In this document: one piece after another, positions 1-12,787 of the stretch
Layout: each line of letters begins with the position of its first letter
Position numbering within the stretch: position 1 is the first letter of the stretch
The notes under the pieces: model-generated
The model's database searches: none
The model's input: the letters and a program-made list of their open reading frames with translations, nothing else
Told to the model about the DNA's origin: nothing
NCBI RefSeq assembly: GCF_000020365.1
Contig: NC_012108.1
Coordinates: 2,542,001-2,606,000, forward strand
DNA: 64,000 nt
Direction of reading: 5' to 3'
Origin: Desulforapulum autotrophicum HRM2
Lineage (GTDB): Bacteria > Desulfobacterota > Desulfobacteria > Desulfobacterales > Desulfobacteraceae
Position numbers and translations under genes: made by a program

Positions 1-201
1 GAACTTCTCCAGGACGATGCAACTGCTGAAAATATTGCCCGAACGGCCCTGACTCTTTTAAACAGGCAAACCCTTGGGCATATGCGAACACGGCTGTTGA
101 TGGTCCGAAAACGCCTCGGGGGGCAAGGCGCTGCCTACCGCACGGCAAGGCTTGCCCTGGAGCTTTTGAGATCCCGCAACCTTTCGGGCAATAAAAGTTG
201 A
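1..201 (+). CDS. lpxB: C-terminal end of lipid-A-disaccharide synthase (partial)
   Basis: Frame 1 is open from the window edge and ends with TGA at 199-201, giving 66 residues. The text ELLQDDATAENIARTAL followed by a VRKRLGGQGAAYRTARLALE segment has the shape of the LpxB C-terminus (a P/ELLQ motif, a variable linker, then a V..LG..GA..RAA helix). LpxB condenses UDP-2,3-diacylglucosamine with lipid X at the inner membrane during lipid A synthesis. Only the last part of the protein is visible, so the assignment rests on C-terminal similarity alone. A 126-nt gap without recognisable signals separates it from the next gene. Confidence 0.65.
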   Translation, partial: ELLQDDATAENIARTALTLLNRQTLGHMRTRLLMVRKRLGGQGAAYRTARLALELLRSRNLSGNKS

Positions 202-327
202 AGGCTTTGTGCTTGAAAGTTATTGTTTTTTTTCGCTATTTTCTGATATAACCATTGCACTGGACCCGGGCGCCAGGAACAGATCTGTACTTTATGCCTG
301 ATTTAAAAAATAGGAAGCGTTAAACCC

Positions 328-1557
328 ATGGCCACCCAGTTAATTTTTCTTGTTGTCTGTCTTATTTTGTCCGCTTTTTTCTCGTCTTCGGAAACAGCGC
401 TCTTTTCCATTTCCAAGGTAAGGGCGCTTCACCTTGCCAAGGAAGGCGGGAAACTTGATCAGCTCATCCTTCGCATGAAAAGAGATTCTCACAGTCTGTT
501 GACCACCATCCTCATTGGCAACAACCTTGTCAACATCGGTGGATCATCCCTTGCTACGGCCATTGTGATGGAAAAATTCAGTTCCAATGCCGTGGGCATT
601 GCAACGGGTGTCATGACCTTTCTAATTCTCGTATTTGGAGAAATTTTTCCCAAATCCTTTGCCACCCATAACAACGTGGTTGTGGCAAGGATCGTCATCT
701 ATCCGATTTTCTGGCTGTCAAAGCTTTTCTTCCCCATCATTATTATTTTGAACTTTATTCCAAAGGTCCTCGGCCCCTATACTAATAAACCTGCGGTAAC
801 CGAAGATGAACTCATGACCATGGTGGAGGTGGTTGAAGAGGGGGGCGAGATTAAAGAGGGAGAGCGGCAGCTTATTTCAAATATCTTTGAATTTGACGAT
901 ACCTGTGCTTCAGAGATTATGACACCCCGTGCCGATATGTATACGATTGATATTGAAGATCCTGTTGATATACAGGCGATCATTCGATCGGGTTTTTCAA
1001 GGATTCCTGTGATCGAGGAGAGCATTGACAATGTTGTGGGCATCCTCAACGTCAAGGACCTTTTTGCAAGTTACCACAAATATTGTACGTCAAATCACAC
1101 CTCCTCCTTTGATGTCAAGGAGATCATGAGGGGTCCTTATTTTGTTCCTGAATCTAAGAAGATCGATTCCCTGCTCCACGAGTTCAAGCAGAAGAAAAAC
1201 CACATCGGTATCGTTATTGATGAGCATGGGGGTGTTGAAGGTCTTGTCACCATGGAGGATGTACTTGAAGAGCTTGTGGGTGAGATCAGTGATGAAACCG
1301 ATCACCTTGATCCCCATGTGGTGAAACTCAAGGACAAACGGTGGGTGGTGCTTGGGAAGACAGACATTGATGAGGTCAATAAAAAACTCGGACTCACCAT
1401 TGAAGATTCAAACAATTACGACACCTTTTCAGGTTATATATTAGAGCGCATTGGAAGGATTCCAGAAGTTGGGGAAAGTATTCAAATTGATTCCTACACG
1501 GTAACGGTCAAGGAAAAGGACGGCAACAGGATCAAAACCTTTGTGTTTAAAAAATAA
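328..1557 (+). CDS. CNNM/CorC-family membrane protein (DUF21-CBS-CBS-CorC_HlyC)
   Basis: A 409-residue protein with the standard order of this family: an N-terminal DUF21 transmembrane region of about 190 residues opening with a hydrophobic helix and the SSSETALFSI signature, a pair of CBS domains (about 200-320, containing EIMTPRADM and GGVEGLVTMEDVLEELVGEI), and a C-terminal CorC_HlyC domain (about 335-409). Family members act in Mg2+ or Co2+ efflux or metal tolerance; the older name hemolysin C is misleading. AGGAAG lies about 10 nt before the ATG. The gene stands alone between lpxB and the aromatic operon. The family call is firm; the transported ion cannot be read from the sequence. Confidence 0.9.
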   Translation: MATQLIFLVVCLILSAFFSSSETALFSISKVRALHLAKEGGKLDQLILRMKRDSHSLLTTILIGNNLVNIGGSSLATAIVMEKFSSNAVGIATGVMTFLILVFGEIFPKSFATHNNVVVARIVIYPIFWLSKLFFPIIIILNFIPKVLGPYTNKPAVTEDELMTMVEVVEEGGEIKEGERQLISNIFEFDDTCASEIMTPRADMYTIDIEDPVDIQAIIRSGFSRIPVIEESIDNVVGILNVKDLFASYHKYCTSNHTSSFDVKEIMRGPYFVPESKKIDSLLHEFKQKKNHIGIVIDEHGGVEGLVTMEDVLEELVGEISDETDHLDPHVVKLKDKRWVVLGKTDIDEVNKKLGLTIEDSNNYDTFSGYILERIGRIPEVGESIQIDSYTVTVKEKDGNRIKTFVFKK

Positions 1558-1568
1558 ACAAAAAGGGG

Positions 1569-1597
1569 TTGACTTTGTTTAAAGGTGCCTGTAACGT
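1569..1597 (+). promoter_or_regulatory. Candidate promoter of the pheA leader
   Basis: TTGACT at 1569-1574 and TAACGT at 1592-1597 are 17 nt apart. The -35 is good and the -10 is weak (three of six consensus bases). It lies just after the preceding gene and about 80 nt before the leader peptide, where an attenuated operon needs its promoter. Confidence 0.35.
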
Positions 1598-1677
1598 GCT
1601 CCGCACAACTGAAGTAATTGCAGGCGAATGGGTTTTTAAAGGAAAATAAATTTACAGTGAACTTTATTTTTACAGGC

Positions 1678-1734
1678 ATGATGTATTTCTATTTTAGGAG
1701 CTTTTTTAAGAAAGGCCTGCCTGTGGTGCACTGA
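1678..1734 (+). CDS. pheL: Phe/Tyr-rich leader peptide of the pheA attenuator
   Basis: An 18-codon reading frame translates to MMYFYFRSFFKKGLPVVH and stops with TGA at 1732-1734. Six of its first ten residues are Phe or Tyr (Y-F-Y-F, then F-F at 1702-1707). Such a run of control codons is what leader peptides of phenylalanine operons show (compare E. coli PheL, also Phe-rich). The two adjacent UUU codons end 6 nt before the 5' arm of the antiterminator at 1714. A ribosome stalled there for lack of Phe-tRNA would therefore leave that arm free. The ribosome-binding site is weak (ACAGG close to the ATG). The peptide itself probably has no function beyond being translated. Confidence 0.8.
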   Translation: MMYFYFRSFFKKGLPVVH

Positions 1735-1803
1735 ACGAGACGATAATCATCAGAATCAAAAGTGATAAGCCGCAGCAGACCAAAGGTCTCTGCGGCTTTT
1801 TTG
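1714..1803 (+). promoter_or_regulatory. Transcription attenuator of the aromatic operon
   Basis: Two mutually exclusive hairpins can be drawn. Terminator: GCCGCAG (1769-1775) plus AGACC (1777-1781) pair with GGTCT (1785-1789) plus CTGCGGC (1790-1796) around an AAA loop, followed by six T (1797-1802). Antiterminator: GGCCTG-C-CTGTGGT (1714-1727) can pair with the same 1769-1781 strand with one mismatch, one bulge and two G-U pairs. The 5' antiterminator arm lies inside the leader-peptide frame directly after its Phe codons. This is the classic 2:3 / 3:4 arrangement of ribosome-mediated attenuation. pheA starts 17 nt after the T run. Confidence 0.8.
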
Positions 1804-1819
1804 TTTTTAAGGAGGAACC

Positions 1820-2935
1820 ATGTCAGGCACAGGCGAACCGGATCCAGTTTCCAGGGGGCTGAAAAAAGAGCTGGCGCAATTTCGGGCCGAAATTGATACC
1901 ATTGATGATACAATGGTCGGACTCATTAATCAACGCCTTGAGATTGGAAAAAAAATCGGAGGAATCAAGCAGGTCATAGGGTCAGAGGTTGTAGATCAGC
2001 AGCGGGAGAACAAGATTTTTGAACGCCTTTCCCGCATCAACCAGGGGCCCTGTGACGACGATCTGCTCCGTCATCTCTTCAGTGTCATCATGACGGCAAC
2101 CCGTCAGATACAACGGACCCGGCGGATTTCATACCTGGGTCCCGAGGCAAGCTACACCCACATTGCCTCTTTGAATCATTTCCGCCATTCAGGCCAGTTT
2201 GTCCATGAGACAACCATCCGGGATGTGTTTAAGCAGGTAGAAAAAAAAGAGAGCAACTATGGAGTGGTGCCTGTTGAAAATTCCATTGAAGGTGCGGTCA
2301 ATCATACCCTTGACCTGTTCTATGAGTTTGACCTGAACATTGAAGCCGAGCATTATGAACCCATTTCCCATGATCTTCTCTCCCTGTCCGGTGACCTTAA
2401 CAGCATCAAAACGGTTTACTCCCACATCCAGGCCCTTGCCCAATGCCGGAACTGGCTCCAGAAACGATTACCAGGGGTAACAATCGTGGAGGCCCCCTCC
2501 ACATCCCAGGCCGCAAGGATTGCTGCAAAGGAGAAGGGGGCGGCTGCCATTGCAAGTTCCAGGGCTGCCCACATCTATAACCTTCAGGTGGTTGAGTCCA
2601 GTATCGAGGATCTTTCCGGTAATGTTACCCGATTCCTTGTGATCGGCCGGGATCGAGTGAAAAAAACAGGCAGGGACAAAACATCTGTGATTTTTGCAAC
2701 CGCCCATGTGCCCGGGTCCTTGTTTAAGGTGCTTGAACAGGTCAACCTTGCCGGACTCAACATGGCAAAGCTTGAATCCAGACCCACCCGCCACCAGAAC
2801 TGGAGCTATTATTTCTTCATGGACATTGAGGGACATATGGACGATGAAATTGTTCGTACCACCATTGAAAAGATGAAGGCAAACTGTCTTTACCTGAAGC
2901 TTCTTGGTTCATATCCTGTATTTAAGGCACAATAA
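1820..2935 (+). CDS. pheA: Bifunctional chorismate mutase/prephenate dehydratase (P-protein)
   Basis: The 371 residues contain an AroQ chorismate mutase domain (about 12-98), a prephenate dehydratase domain (about 103-278, with YLGPEASYTHIA, VVPVENSIEGAV and the catalytic NVTRF at 268-272), and a C-terminal ACT domain (about 288-365) with the ESRP motif (319-322) that binds phenylalanine. It converts chorismate through prephenate to phenylpyruvate and should be feedback-inhibited by Phe. AAGGAGG at 1809-1815 sets the ATG. It is the first structural gene of the pheA-aroE-aroA-aroK-aroC operon and lies directly behind a Phe/Tyr-codon attenuator, so the whole shikimate segment appears to be under phenylalanine supply control. 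Confidence 0.96.
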   Translation: MSGTGEPDPVSRGLKKELAQFRAEIDTIDDTMVGLINQRLEIGKKIGGIKQVIGSEVVDQQRENKIFERLSRINQGPCDDDLLRHLFSVIMTATRQIQRTRRISYLGPEASYTHIASLNHFRHSGQFVHETTIRDVFKQVEKKESNYGVVPVENSIEGAVNHTLDLFYEFDLNIEAEHYEPISHDLLSLSGDLNSIKTVYSHIQALAQCRNWLQKRLPGVTIVEAPSTSQAARIAAKEKGAAAIASSRAAHIYNLQVVESSIEDLSGNVTRFLVIGRDRVKKTGRDKTSVIFATAHVPGSLFKVLEQVNLAGLNMAKLESRPTRHQNWSYYFFMDIEGHMDDEIVRTTIEKMKANCLYLKLLGSYPVFKAQ

Positions 2936-2956
2936 AAACATAAGGTGTGAGCAAAA

Positions 2957-3772
2957 ATGTTGAATTCAGATACGCGTTTATATGCCCTTTTCGGAGATCC
3001 GGTTGCCCACTCACTTGGGCCTGTCATGCACAATGCTGCCTTTCAAAAGGCCAATATCAATGGGGTTTACCTTGCCTTTAGGGTGCCACGGATTGATGAT
3101 GCCATTGCGTCCATGAAAGCCCTTGGTATTGCGGGTGCTTCTGTCACCATTCCCCACAAGGAAACGGTGATTCCCCTGCTTGACAGGATAGACCCCCTTG
3201 CCCGTGGTATGGGGGCGGTAAACACCATCATCAACCGGGACGGCATGCTGTTTGGCTATAACACCGACTGTATGGGAGCCGTTGACCCCCTTGAGGGAGT
3301 GTGTGACCTTAAGGGGCGGCGGGTTGTGGTTTTGGGTGCCGGCGGGGCTGCCAGAGCCGTTGCCTTTGGGATCAGACAACAAGGAGCGATTCCCTTTATT
3401 GTGAACCGTTCAATAAAAAGGGGCCGAACCCTGGCAGATGAACTTGGGGCTGCATTTATTCCAAAGGCGGATATTGCCACCGTAGATCCTGATATAATTG
3501 TCAATGCAACCGCCATTGGAATGGCCCCTGACAATGATGCCATTCCCCTTGACCCTGAAATTTTGAAACCTGGCATGGTTGTCATGGATATCGTGTACAC
3601 ACCGGTGAGAACCGCATTGATAAAGGCTGCCGCTGAACGAGGGTGCACCGTTATCGACGGGATGGCCATGTTTGTCAACCAGGGTGCCCTTCAATTTGAA
3701 CTTTTTACCGGTAAAAAAGCACCCATTCAAACAATGAAGTCTGTGTTGCTCAAGGCTTTGGAGAAAAGATGA
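2957..3772 (+). CDS. aroE: Shikimate dehydrogenase
   Basis: A 271-residue enzyme that reduces 3-dehydroshikimate to shikimate with NADPH. The N-terminal substrate domain shows YALFGDPVAHSLGPVMHN and the catalytic lysine in ASVTIPHKE. The nucleotide domain carries VVVLGAGGAARAV, and the C-terminal DGMAMFVNQGA motif is typical. The length fits the family. It follows pheA by 21 nt with a modest AAGGTG site, and its TGA overlaps the ATG of aroA (ATGA), pointing to translational coupling. Confidence 0.96.
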   Translation: MLNSDTRLYALFGDPVAHSLGPVMHNAAFQKANINGVYLAFRVPRIDDAIASMKALGIAGASVTIPHKETVIPLLDRIDPLARGMGAVNTIINRDGMLFGYNTDCMGAVDPLEGVCDLKGRRVVVLGAGGAARAVAFGIRQQGAIPFIVNRSIKRGRTLADELGAAFIPKADIATVDPDIIVNATAIGMAPDNDAIPLDPEILKPGMVVMDIVYTPVRTALIKAAAERGCTVIDGMAMFVNQGALQFELFTGKKAPIQTMKSVLLKALEKR

Positions 3773-5088
3773 AACAGATAAAAACGAGAAAACTGAACCC
3801 ATGTTCGGTGGTGGTTCCCGGATCTAAGAGCATTTCCCATAGAATGGTGATCTGTGCGGCCCTGGCGTCGGGGGAATCAACGGTGGATAACTTGTTGAAC
3901 AGTGAGGATATCCGGTTGACCATGGACGCCCTTGCCTGCATGGGCGCATCCTTTGAGAACAAGGGTGAAAATATTTATTCCATCCAAGGATTTGGCGGAA
4001 TGCCAGGTCCTTTTGCAGACCCCATTTATCTCGGAAATTCAGGCACATCCATGCGCCTTATAGCAGGGATTGCGGCCCTGGGCGATTCTCCCTACCACCT
4101 TTGTGGGGATGATCGGATGTCCCAAAGACCAATGGAGGCGTTGTTGTCTTCGCTGAAAATGATCGGCATTGATGCGGCAGCTCTCCATGGTAAGGGCTGC
4201 CCCCCTGTTGTGATTAAGGGGGGTAACCGTCGGGGAGGTGCTGTGACCCTGGACTGTTCAACCAGCAGCCAATACCTTTCATCCTTGATGATGATCGGTC
4301 CGTTCTTCAAGGATGGGCTCGATATCACCCTCACATCTTTACCTGTGTCTTCGCCCTATATTGATTTAACATTGGAGGTCATGTCAAAGTTCCAGGTAAA
4401 GGGCCAGCGGCTCGCCCCGACCCGGTTCAAGGTCAATGGCGGTCAGGTCTATGTCCCTGGGCATTTTTCCGTTGAGCCGGATTTGTCCAATGCAAGTTAT
4501 TTTTGGGCGGCAGGGGCTGTATCAGGGGCTCCTGTGACGGTAATGGGTGCCACACAAACTTCTTCCCAGGGGGATCTTGCCTTTGTCCATATCCTGGAAC
4601 GAATGGGGTGTAAGGTAGACACAACGGACAGGGGTATCACGGTCCAGGGCAATGGTCTGAGGGGGATTGAGGTGGACATGGGCGACTGTCCGGATGTGGC
4701 TCCCACCCTTGCCGTTGTGGCGGCCTTTGCAGAGGGAACCACCCGGATTGTTAACGTTGCCCATTTAAGGGCCAAGGAGTGTGACCGCATTGACGCGGTT
4801 GTGTCTCAGCTCGGGAGAATGGGCGTCCATGCCGACCAGGGAGCTGACTGGCTTTCGATTACCGGCACAGCTGCTGGGCATGGGACAGGTGGTATGGGCT
4901 CAGGGCAGGATGATTTCAATCATGGACTTTCAATCCACGGCGCGTCCATCGATACATTCAACGACCACAGAATCGCCATGGCCTTCAGCGTTGCAGGACT
5001 CATGGTCGACAATGTCATCATTGAAAATGAATCCTGTGTGGGTAAATCCTTTCCAACCTTTTGGGAGGTATTTGAAACCCTGCAATGA
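3769..5088 (+). CDS. aroA: 3-phosphoshikimate 1-carboxyvinyltransferase (EPSP synthase)
   Basis: A 439-residue EPSP synthase that joins PEP to shikimate-3-phosphate. Visible motifs are PGSKSISHR near the N-terminus, LGNSGTSMRL (the PEP-binding loop) and LRAKECDRI (active-site K/E/R segment), plus a late DHRIAMAF motif. A short glycine-rich stretch follows ITGTAAGHG, near residue 370, and looks like a surface insertion. The start codon overlaps the stop of aroE and the stop overlaps the start of the shikimate kinase gene, so the genes are translationally coupled. Confidence 0.96.
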   Translation: MKQIKTRKLNPCSVVVPGSKSISHRMVICAALASGESTVDNLLNSEDIRLTMDALACMGASFENKGENIYSIQGFGGMPGPFADPIYLGNSGTSMRLIAGIAALGDSPYHLCGDDRMSQRPMEALLSSLKMIGIDAAALHGKGCPPVVIKGGNRRGGAVTLDCSTSSQYLSSLMMIGPFFKDGLDITLTSLPVSSPYIDLTLEVMSKFQVKGQRLAPTRFKVNGGQVYVPGHFSVEPDLSNASYFWAAGAVSGAPVTVMGATQTSSQGDLAFVHILERMGCKVDTTDRGITVQGNGLRGIEVDMGDCPDVAPTLAVVAAFAEGTTRIVNVAHLRAKECDRIDAVVSQLGRMGVHADQGADWLSITGTAAGHGTGGMGSGQDDFNHGLSIHGASIDTFNDHRIAMAFSVAGLMVDNVIIENESCVGKSFPTFWEVFETLQ

Positions 5089-5606
5089 ATGTAATTCTGA
5101 TCGGATATCGATGTACTGGAAAGAGCACCACGGGTAAGGAGCTTGCCCGCATCATGGAGATCCCGTTCGTTGACACGGACCATATTATTGAACAAACCAT
5201 GCGGTCAACGGTTGCGGCCATTGTTGCCGACCATGGCTGGGCCCGGTTCAGGAAAATTGAATCCCAGGTGCTCAAGGGTGTCCTGGCCGCCGAATCCATG
5301 GTGATTGCAACGGGCGGGGGTATTATCCTTGACAACAATAACGTTCTGGCCATGGGCTCGGCCGGGACCGTGGTCTGGCTCAGGGCATCCAGTGACACCA
5401 TATTAAGGCGGATGTCCCAGGATGTGGCCACACCTGAATTACGGCCATCCCTGACGGACAAATCCCTTGAAGTTGAAATAATAGAAACCCTGGAGTTCCG
5501 GACTCCACTTTACAGGAGTGCAGCTGATATGGTGATTGATACTGACCTGGCGGATTCTGCTGAAATAGCCGCAACGATAAAAAGGAAACTTGATAATGGC
5601 AGGTAG
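5085..5606 (+). CDS. aroK: Shikimate kinase
   Basis: A 173-residue P-loop kinase that phosphorylates shikimate at the 3-OH. The Walker A region reads GYRCTGKST, followed by the substrate-binding DTD motif (FVDTDHII), the R-F-R-K-I-E element, and the Walker B/glycine triad ATGGGIIL. The ATG overlaps the end of aroA by 4 nt, and the gene's end overlaps the start of aroC, so it is embedded in the operon. The length and motifs are standard for AroK/AroL. Confidence 0.95.
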   Translation: MNVILIGYRCTGKSTTGKELARIMEIPFVDTDHIIEQTMRSTVAAIVADHGWARFRKIESQVLKGVLAAESMVIATGGGIILDNNNVLAMGSAGTVVWLRASSDTILRRMSQDVATPELRPSLTDKSLEVEIIETLEFRTPLYRSAADMVIDTDLADSAEIAATIKRKLDNGR

Positions 5607-6714
5607 CAGTTTTGGAACGTGTTTCAGGGTGACCACCTGGGGAGAATCCCACGGCAGGGCTATCGGCGTGGTTGTAGATGGTTGTCCTCCCGGGATTTGT
5701 CTGGACGAGGCCAGGATCCAGGCGGACCTTGATCGTAGAAGACCGGGCCAGACGTCTGCAAGCACCTCAAGAAAAGAGCCGGACATACCGGTTATTCTTT
5801 CGGGGGTATTTGAAGGCATGACCACCGGCACCCCCATCATGATCGAGATTAAAAACAGGGATGCAGATTCAAGGGCCTACTCAGACATTGCCAGGGTGTT
5901 CAGGCCAGGTCACGGGGATATTACCTACCATGCCAAATATGGCATACGTGATTTCCGGGGGGGCGGCAGGGCCTCGGCCCGGGAAACCGCATCAAGGGTG
6001 GCGGCAGGTGCCGTGGCCCAGGCCATTCTGGACGGTTACGGCATCAGGATCGATACCTGCACCCTTGCACTTGGGGGGGTAAGGGCTGAAAAGATCGACT
6101 GGAACGAAACCCGAAACAACCGGTTTGAATGTCCGGATCCATCAATGGTTGCGGCCATGGAGACCAGGGTAAAAGAGGTAAAAGGGCAGGGCGATTCCAT
6201 TGGCGGGGTTGTGGAGATCAGGGTGACCAACGTCCCCCCGGGCCTTGGCGAGCCGGTGTTTGAAAAGCTTGATGCCATGCTTGCAGGGGCACTCATGGGC
6301 ATTGGGGCGGTCAAGGCCGTTGAAATAGGGGCTGGCTGCGGGGCAGCACAGATGACAGGCTCACAGAATAACGACCAGATATTGAGTAAGACCCAGCCCC
6401 CTGGTGGTGATTTCTCGAAAGAGCATTTAAACATTGTCAACGCCGTTGTGGGACAACAATTTCAAACCAACAACAGCGGTGGCATTCTTGCCGGAATTTC
6501 CAATGGCGATGAAATTATTGCCAGGGTCCATGTAAAACCCATACCCTCGATTACAATGGAGCAGCAAACCGTTGATGAAACGGGCAGACAGACCCTTGTC
6601 TCCACCCGGGGGCGCCATGATGTGTCGGCCATTCCACGGATTAATCCCGTGTGCAAGGCCATGGTTGCCATTGTGCTGGCAGATCTTCTTCTTCGTCAGA
6701 AAACCCTTCGGTGA
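5596..6714 (+). CDS. aroC: Chorismate synthase
   Basis: Catalyses the last shikimate-pathway step, EPSP to chorismate, with reduced FMN. The N-terminus MAGSSFGTCFRVTTWGESHG and the RPGHGDITYHAKYG and GGGRASARETASRVAAGA segments are the family signatures. A TTG lies two codons upstream, but the ATG at 5596 gives the canonical N-terminus, and GGAAA sits in front of it. It overlaps the end of aroK. It is the last gene of the operon; a hairpin with a T run follows within 75 nt. Confidence 0.96.
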   Translation: MAGSSFGTCFRVTTWGESHGRAIGVVVDGCPPGICLDEARIQADLDRRRPGQTSASTSRKEPDIPVILSGVFEGMTTGTPIMIEIKNRDADSRAYSDIARVFRPGHGDITYHAKYGIRDFRGGGRASARETASRVAAGAVAQAILDGYGIRIDTCTLALGGVRAEKIDWNETRNNRFECPDPSMVAAMETRVKEVKGQGDSIGGVVEIRVTNVPPGLGEPVFEKLDAMLAGALMGIGAVKAVEIGAGCGAAQMTGSQNNDQILSKTQPPGGDFSKEHLNIVNAVVGQQFQTNNSGGILAGISNGDEIIARVHVKPIPSITMEQQTVDETGRQTLVSTRGRHDVSAIPRINPVCKAMVAIVLADLLLRQKTLR

Positions 6715-6753
6715 ACTCTGTTGACAAGAAACTATGGACAGGTTGTGACCGTT

Positions 6754-6786
6754 TGACACATCCTTTCTGATTCCTGTGTCATTTTT
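6754..6786 (+). terminator. Terminator of the pheA-aroC operon
   Basis: TGACACA (6754-6760) pairs perfectly with TGTGTCA (6775-6781) around a 14-nt loop and is followed by five T (6782-6786). It lies 40 nt after the aroC stop and before the rRNA promoter. A second small inverted repeat (ATCTGA/TCAGAT) follows immediately. Confidence 0.6.
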
Positions 6787-6840
6787 ATCTGATTTATTTC
6801 AGATAGATATGGATTGTGTTATTTTTTGATTAAAAAAGAG

Positions 6841-6869
6841 TTGACATGGTAATTAAATCCATGTAGATT
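6841..6869 (+). promoter_or_regulatory. rRNA operon promoter
   Basis: A perfect -35 TTGACA (6841-6846), a 17-nt spacer and -10 TAGATT (6864-6869). The preceding 25 nt are almost pure A/T and could serve as an UP element. The start of transcription would be near 6876, about 137 nt before the mature 16S. No competing promoter of comparable quality is visible in the leader. Confidence 0.75.
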
Positions 6870-6926
6870 TATCGAGTCTTTGGGGAGAAGCGTTTCCACA
6901 AAGACATTTTGTATCTGGATGATAGT

Positions 6927-6953
6927 TGATCTTTGAAAACTGGTTAGTGACAA
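6927..6953 (+). other. 5' strand of the 16S processing stem with boxA-like element
   Basis: This stretch (TGATCTTTGAAAACTGG and the next ten bases) is complementary, apart from a few mismatches, to 8613-8640 just after the 16S gene. The two flanks would form the long stem cut by RNase III. GATCTTTGAAAAC resembles boxA; a similar TGTTCTTTGACAA occurs in the 16S-23S spacer at 8656-8668. Confidence 0.7.
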
Positions 6954-7012
6954 AAGAGACGAAGCGTGTCTTTTGAGTGCTGTGAAAGCACACAAAAGAT
7001 ATTCAAAGAATT

Positions 7013-8574
<1,562 letters not shown>

Positions 8575-8875
8575 TCTAAGGAAAGAAATACAATACAGAA
8601 GACATGCAAGTCTTGGTCACTAACCGGTTTTGAGGGATCAATTTAATTGATTCTTTGTTCTTTGACAATCTGTTGAAAGTTAAAATGAAACAACATGACC
8701 CAGAGGAATGGTCGCGTTCGGATAATATCTGGACAAGGGATTCCAATGGTGTTGTATCGTATAACAAACAGGAATAGAAGCTTTTGTAAATTTTTTTACA
8801 GGGGTGAAATTTTCTGTGATGTTGTATCTGTATATTTGCATTAAAGCGTTTAAACTTAATTTGTGGTTTTATAGT
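8575..8875 (+). other. 16S-23S spacer without tRNA genes
   Basis: The 300-nt spacer holds the 3' strand of the 16S processing stem (8613-8640), a boxA-like element (8656-8668), and two segments (8657-8680 and 8828-8850) complementary to 11919-11940 and 11891-11913 beyond the 23S gene, forming the 23S processing stem. No cloverleaf, T-psi-C or anticodon arm for tRNA-Ile or tRNA-Ala is present, unlike many proteobacterial operons. Confidence 0.75.
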
Positions 8876-11865
<2,990 letters not shown>

Positions 11866-11972
11866 CTAACTACAAACCCTTTTAGGTTTGAACGCTTTAA
11901 TGCGGATATACAGAAAATACTTTCAGCAGATTAGGGTCAGATTTAAAATCTGTCCCGTATATTGCCAAGTTT

Positions 11973-12092
<120 letters not shown>

Positions 12093-12100
12093 ATTTTTAT

Positions 12101-12143
12101 AAAGCCCTGACCATACATAACCGTATGGTCAGGGCTTTTTTTA
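12101..12143 (+). terminator. rRNA operon terminator
   Basis: A 16-bp perfect stem (12101-12116 with 12123-12138; AAAGCCCTGACC at its base) with a 6-nt loop and a run of T (12136-12142). It lies 8 nt beyond 5S. A related hairpin with the same AAGCCCTGACC base occurs at 16011-16049, next to the 23S remnant. Confidence 0.9.
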
Positions 12144-12787
12144 TTTGGAAAGAGGCCCCTGCCTTTTTGGGGTTTCTTTTGTGGATGACTTCTGTGCTTT
12201 GTCTGTGTCAGCTGTGGATGAATAGGTCAACCAATCACCCGGTCAAAGTCAAGAAGGCTCTTCTTAATCTGATGAGGCCCAAATTCACACCAACCAAAAA
12301 GATGCGATACTTGGTTACAGTTTGTCCCCCCCCCCCCCCCCAGACTTTTAATAATAGTCCACTCCCTGACAGAAACAATTATGGGAGCGGACTATGAATA
12401 CAAGTCCTTGCTTTTTGAGGCCAGGTTCAACCAACGACTAATACCATCATTGGTGACCTCGGTATTACTCATTTGGATCAAGAAGATTATTCTATTACAA
12501 TAGTTTTCTGGGCATTTCCAATGATACCAGTAGCGTTGACCCAAGCACTATCTCTTTGCCTTGCATTCTGGAGGCAGGTAGGATAATCTTGAATATTGAT
12601 TTTTAGGTAAATACAATCTGGTTTAAAATAGTTTGGATAGTGTCCATTTCTCAGGGACTAATGACAATTAGTTATGGCGAGAATGTTAAAAAAAAGAGAT
12701 ATTTTGGCTTGCAATTCTCGCGACTCAACAGTGGCCGGTGTAAGCCATAGAAGTTAATGTAAAGTAAAAAATCAATTGGAGAAAAGT
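12144..12787. other. AT-rich intergenic region with a C16 tract and an inverted repeat
   Basis: No convincing gene is visible in these 640 bases. They contain an uninterrupted run of 16 C (12326-12341), followed by an inverted repeat AGTCCACTCCC (12356-12366) / GGGAGCGGACT (12383-12393) with one mismatch and no T run. The composition shifts to AT-rich compared with the surrounding core genes. The stretch marks the left part of an insertion between the rRNA operon and lon. Confidence 0.6.

Noticed and set aside
12125-12397. 90-codon plus-strand reading frame beginning inside the rRNA terminator
   Set aside because: It starts in the terminator stem, has no ribosome-binding site, runs through the C16 tract and shows no recognisable similarity.
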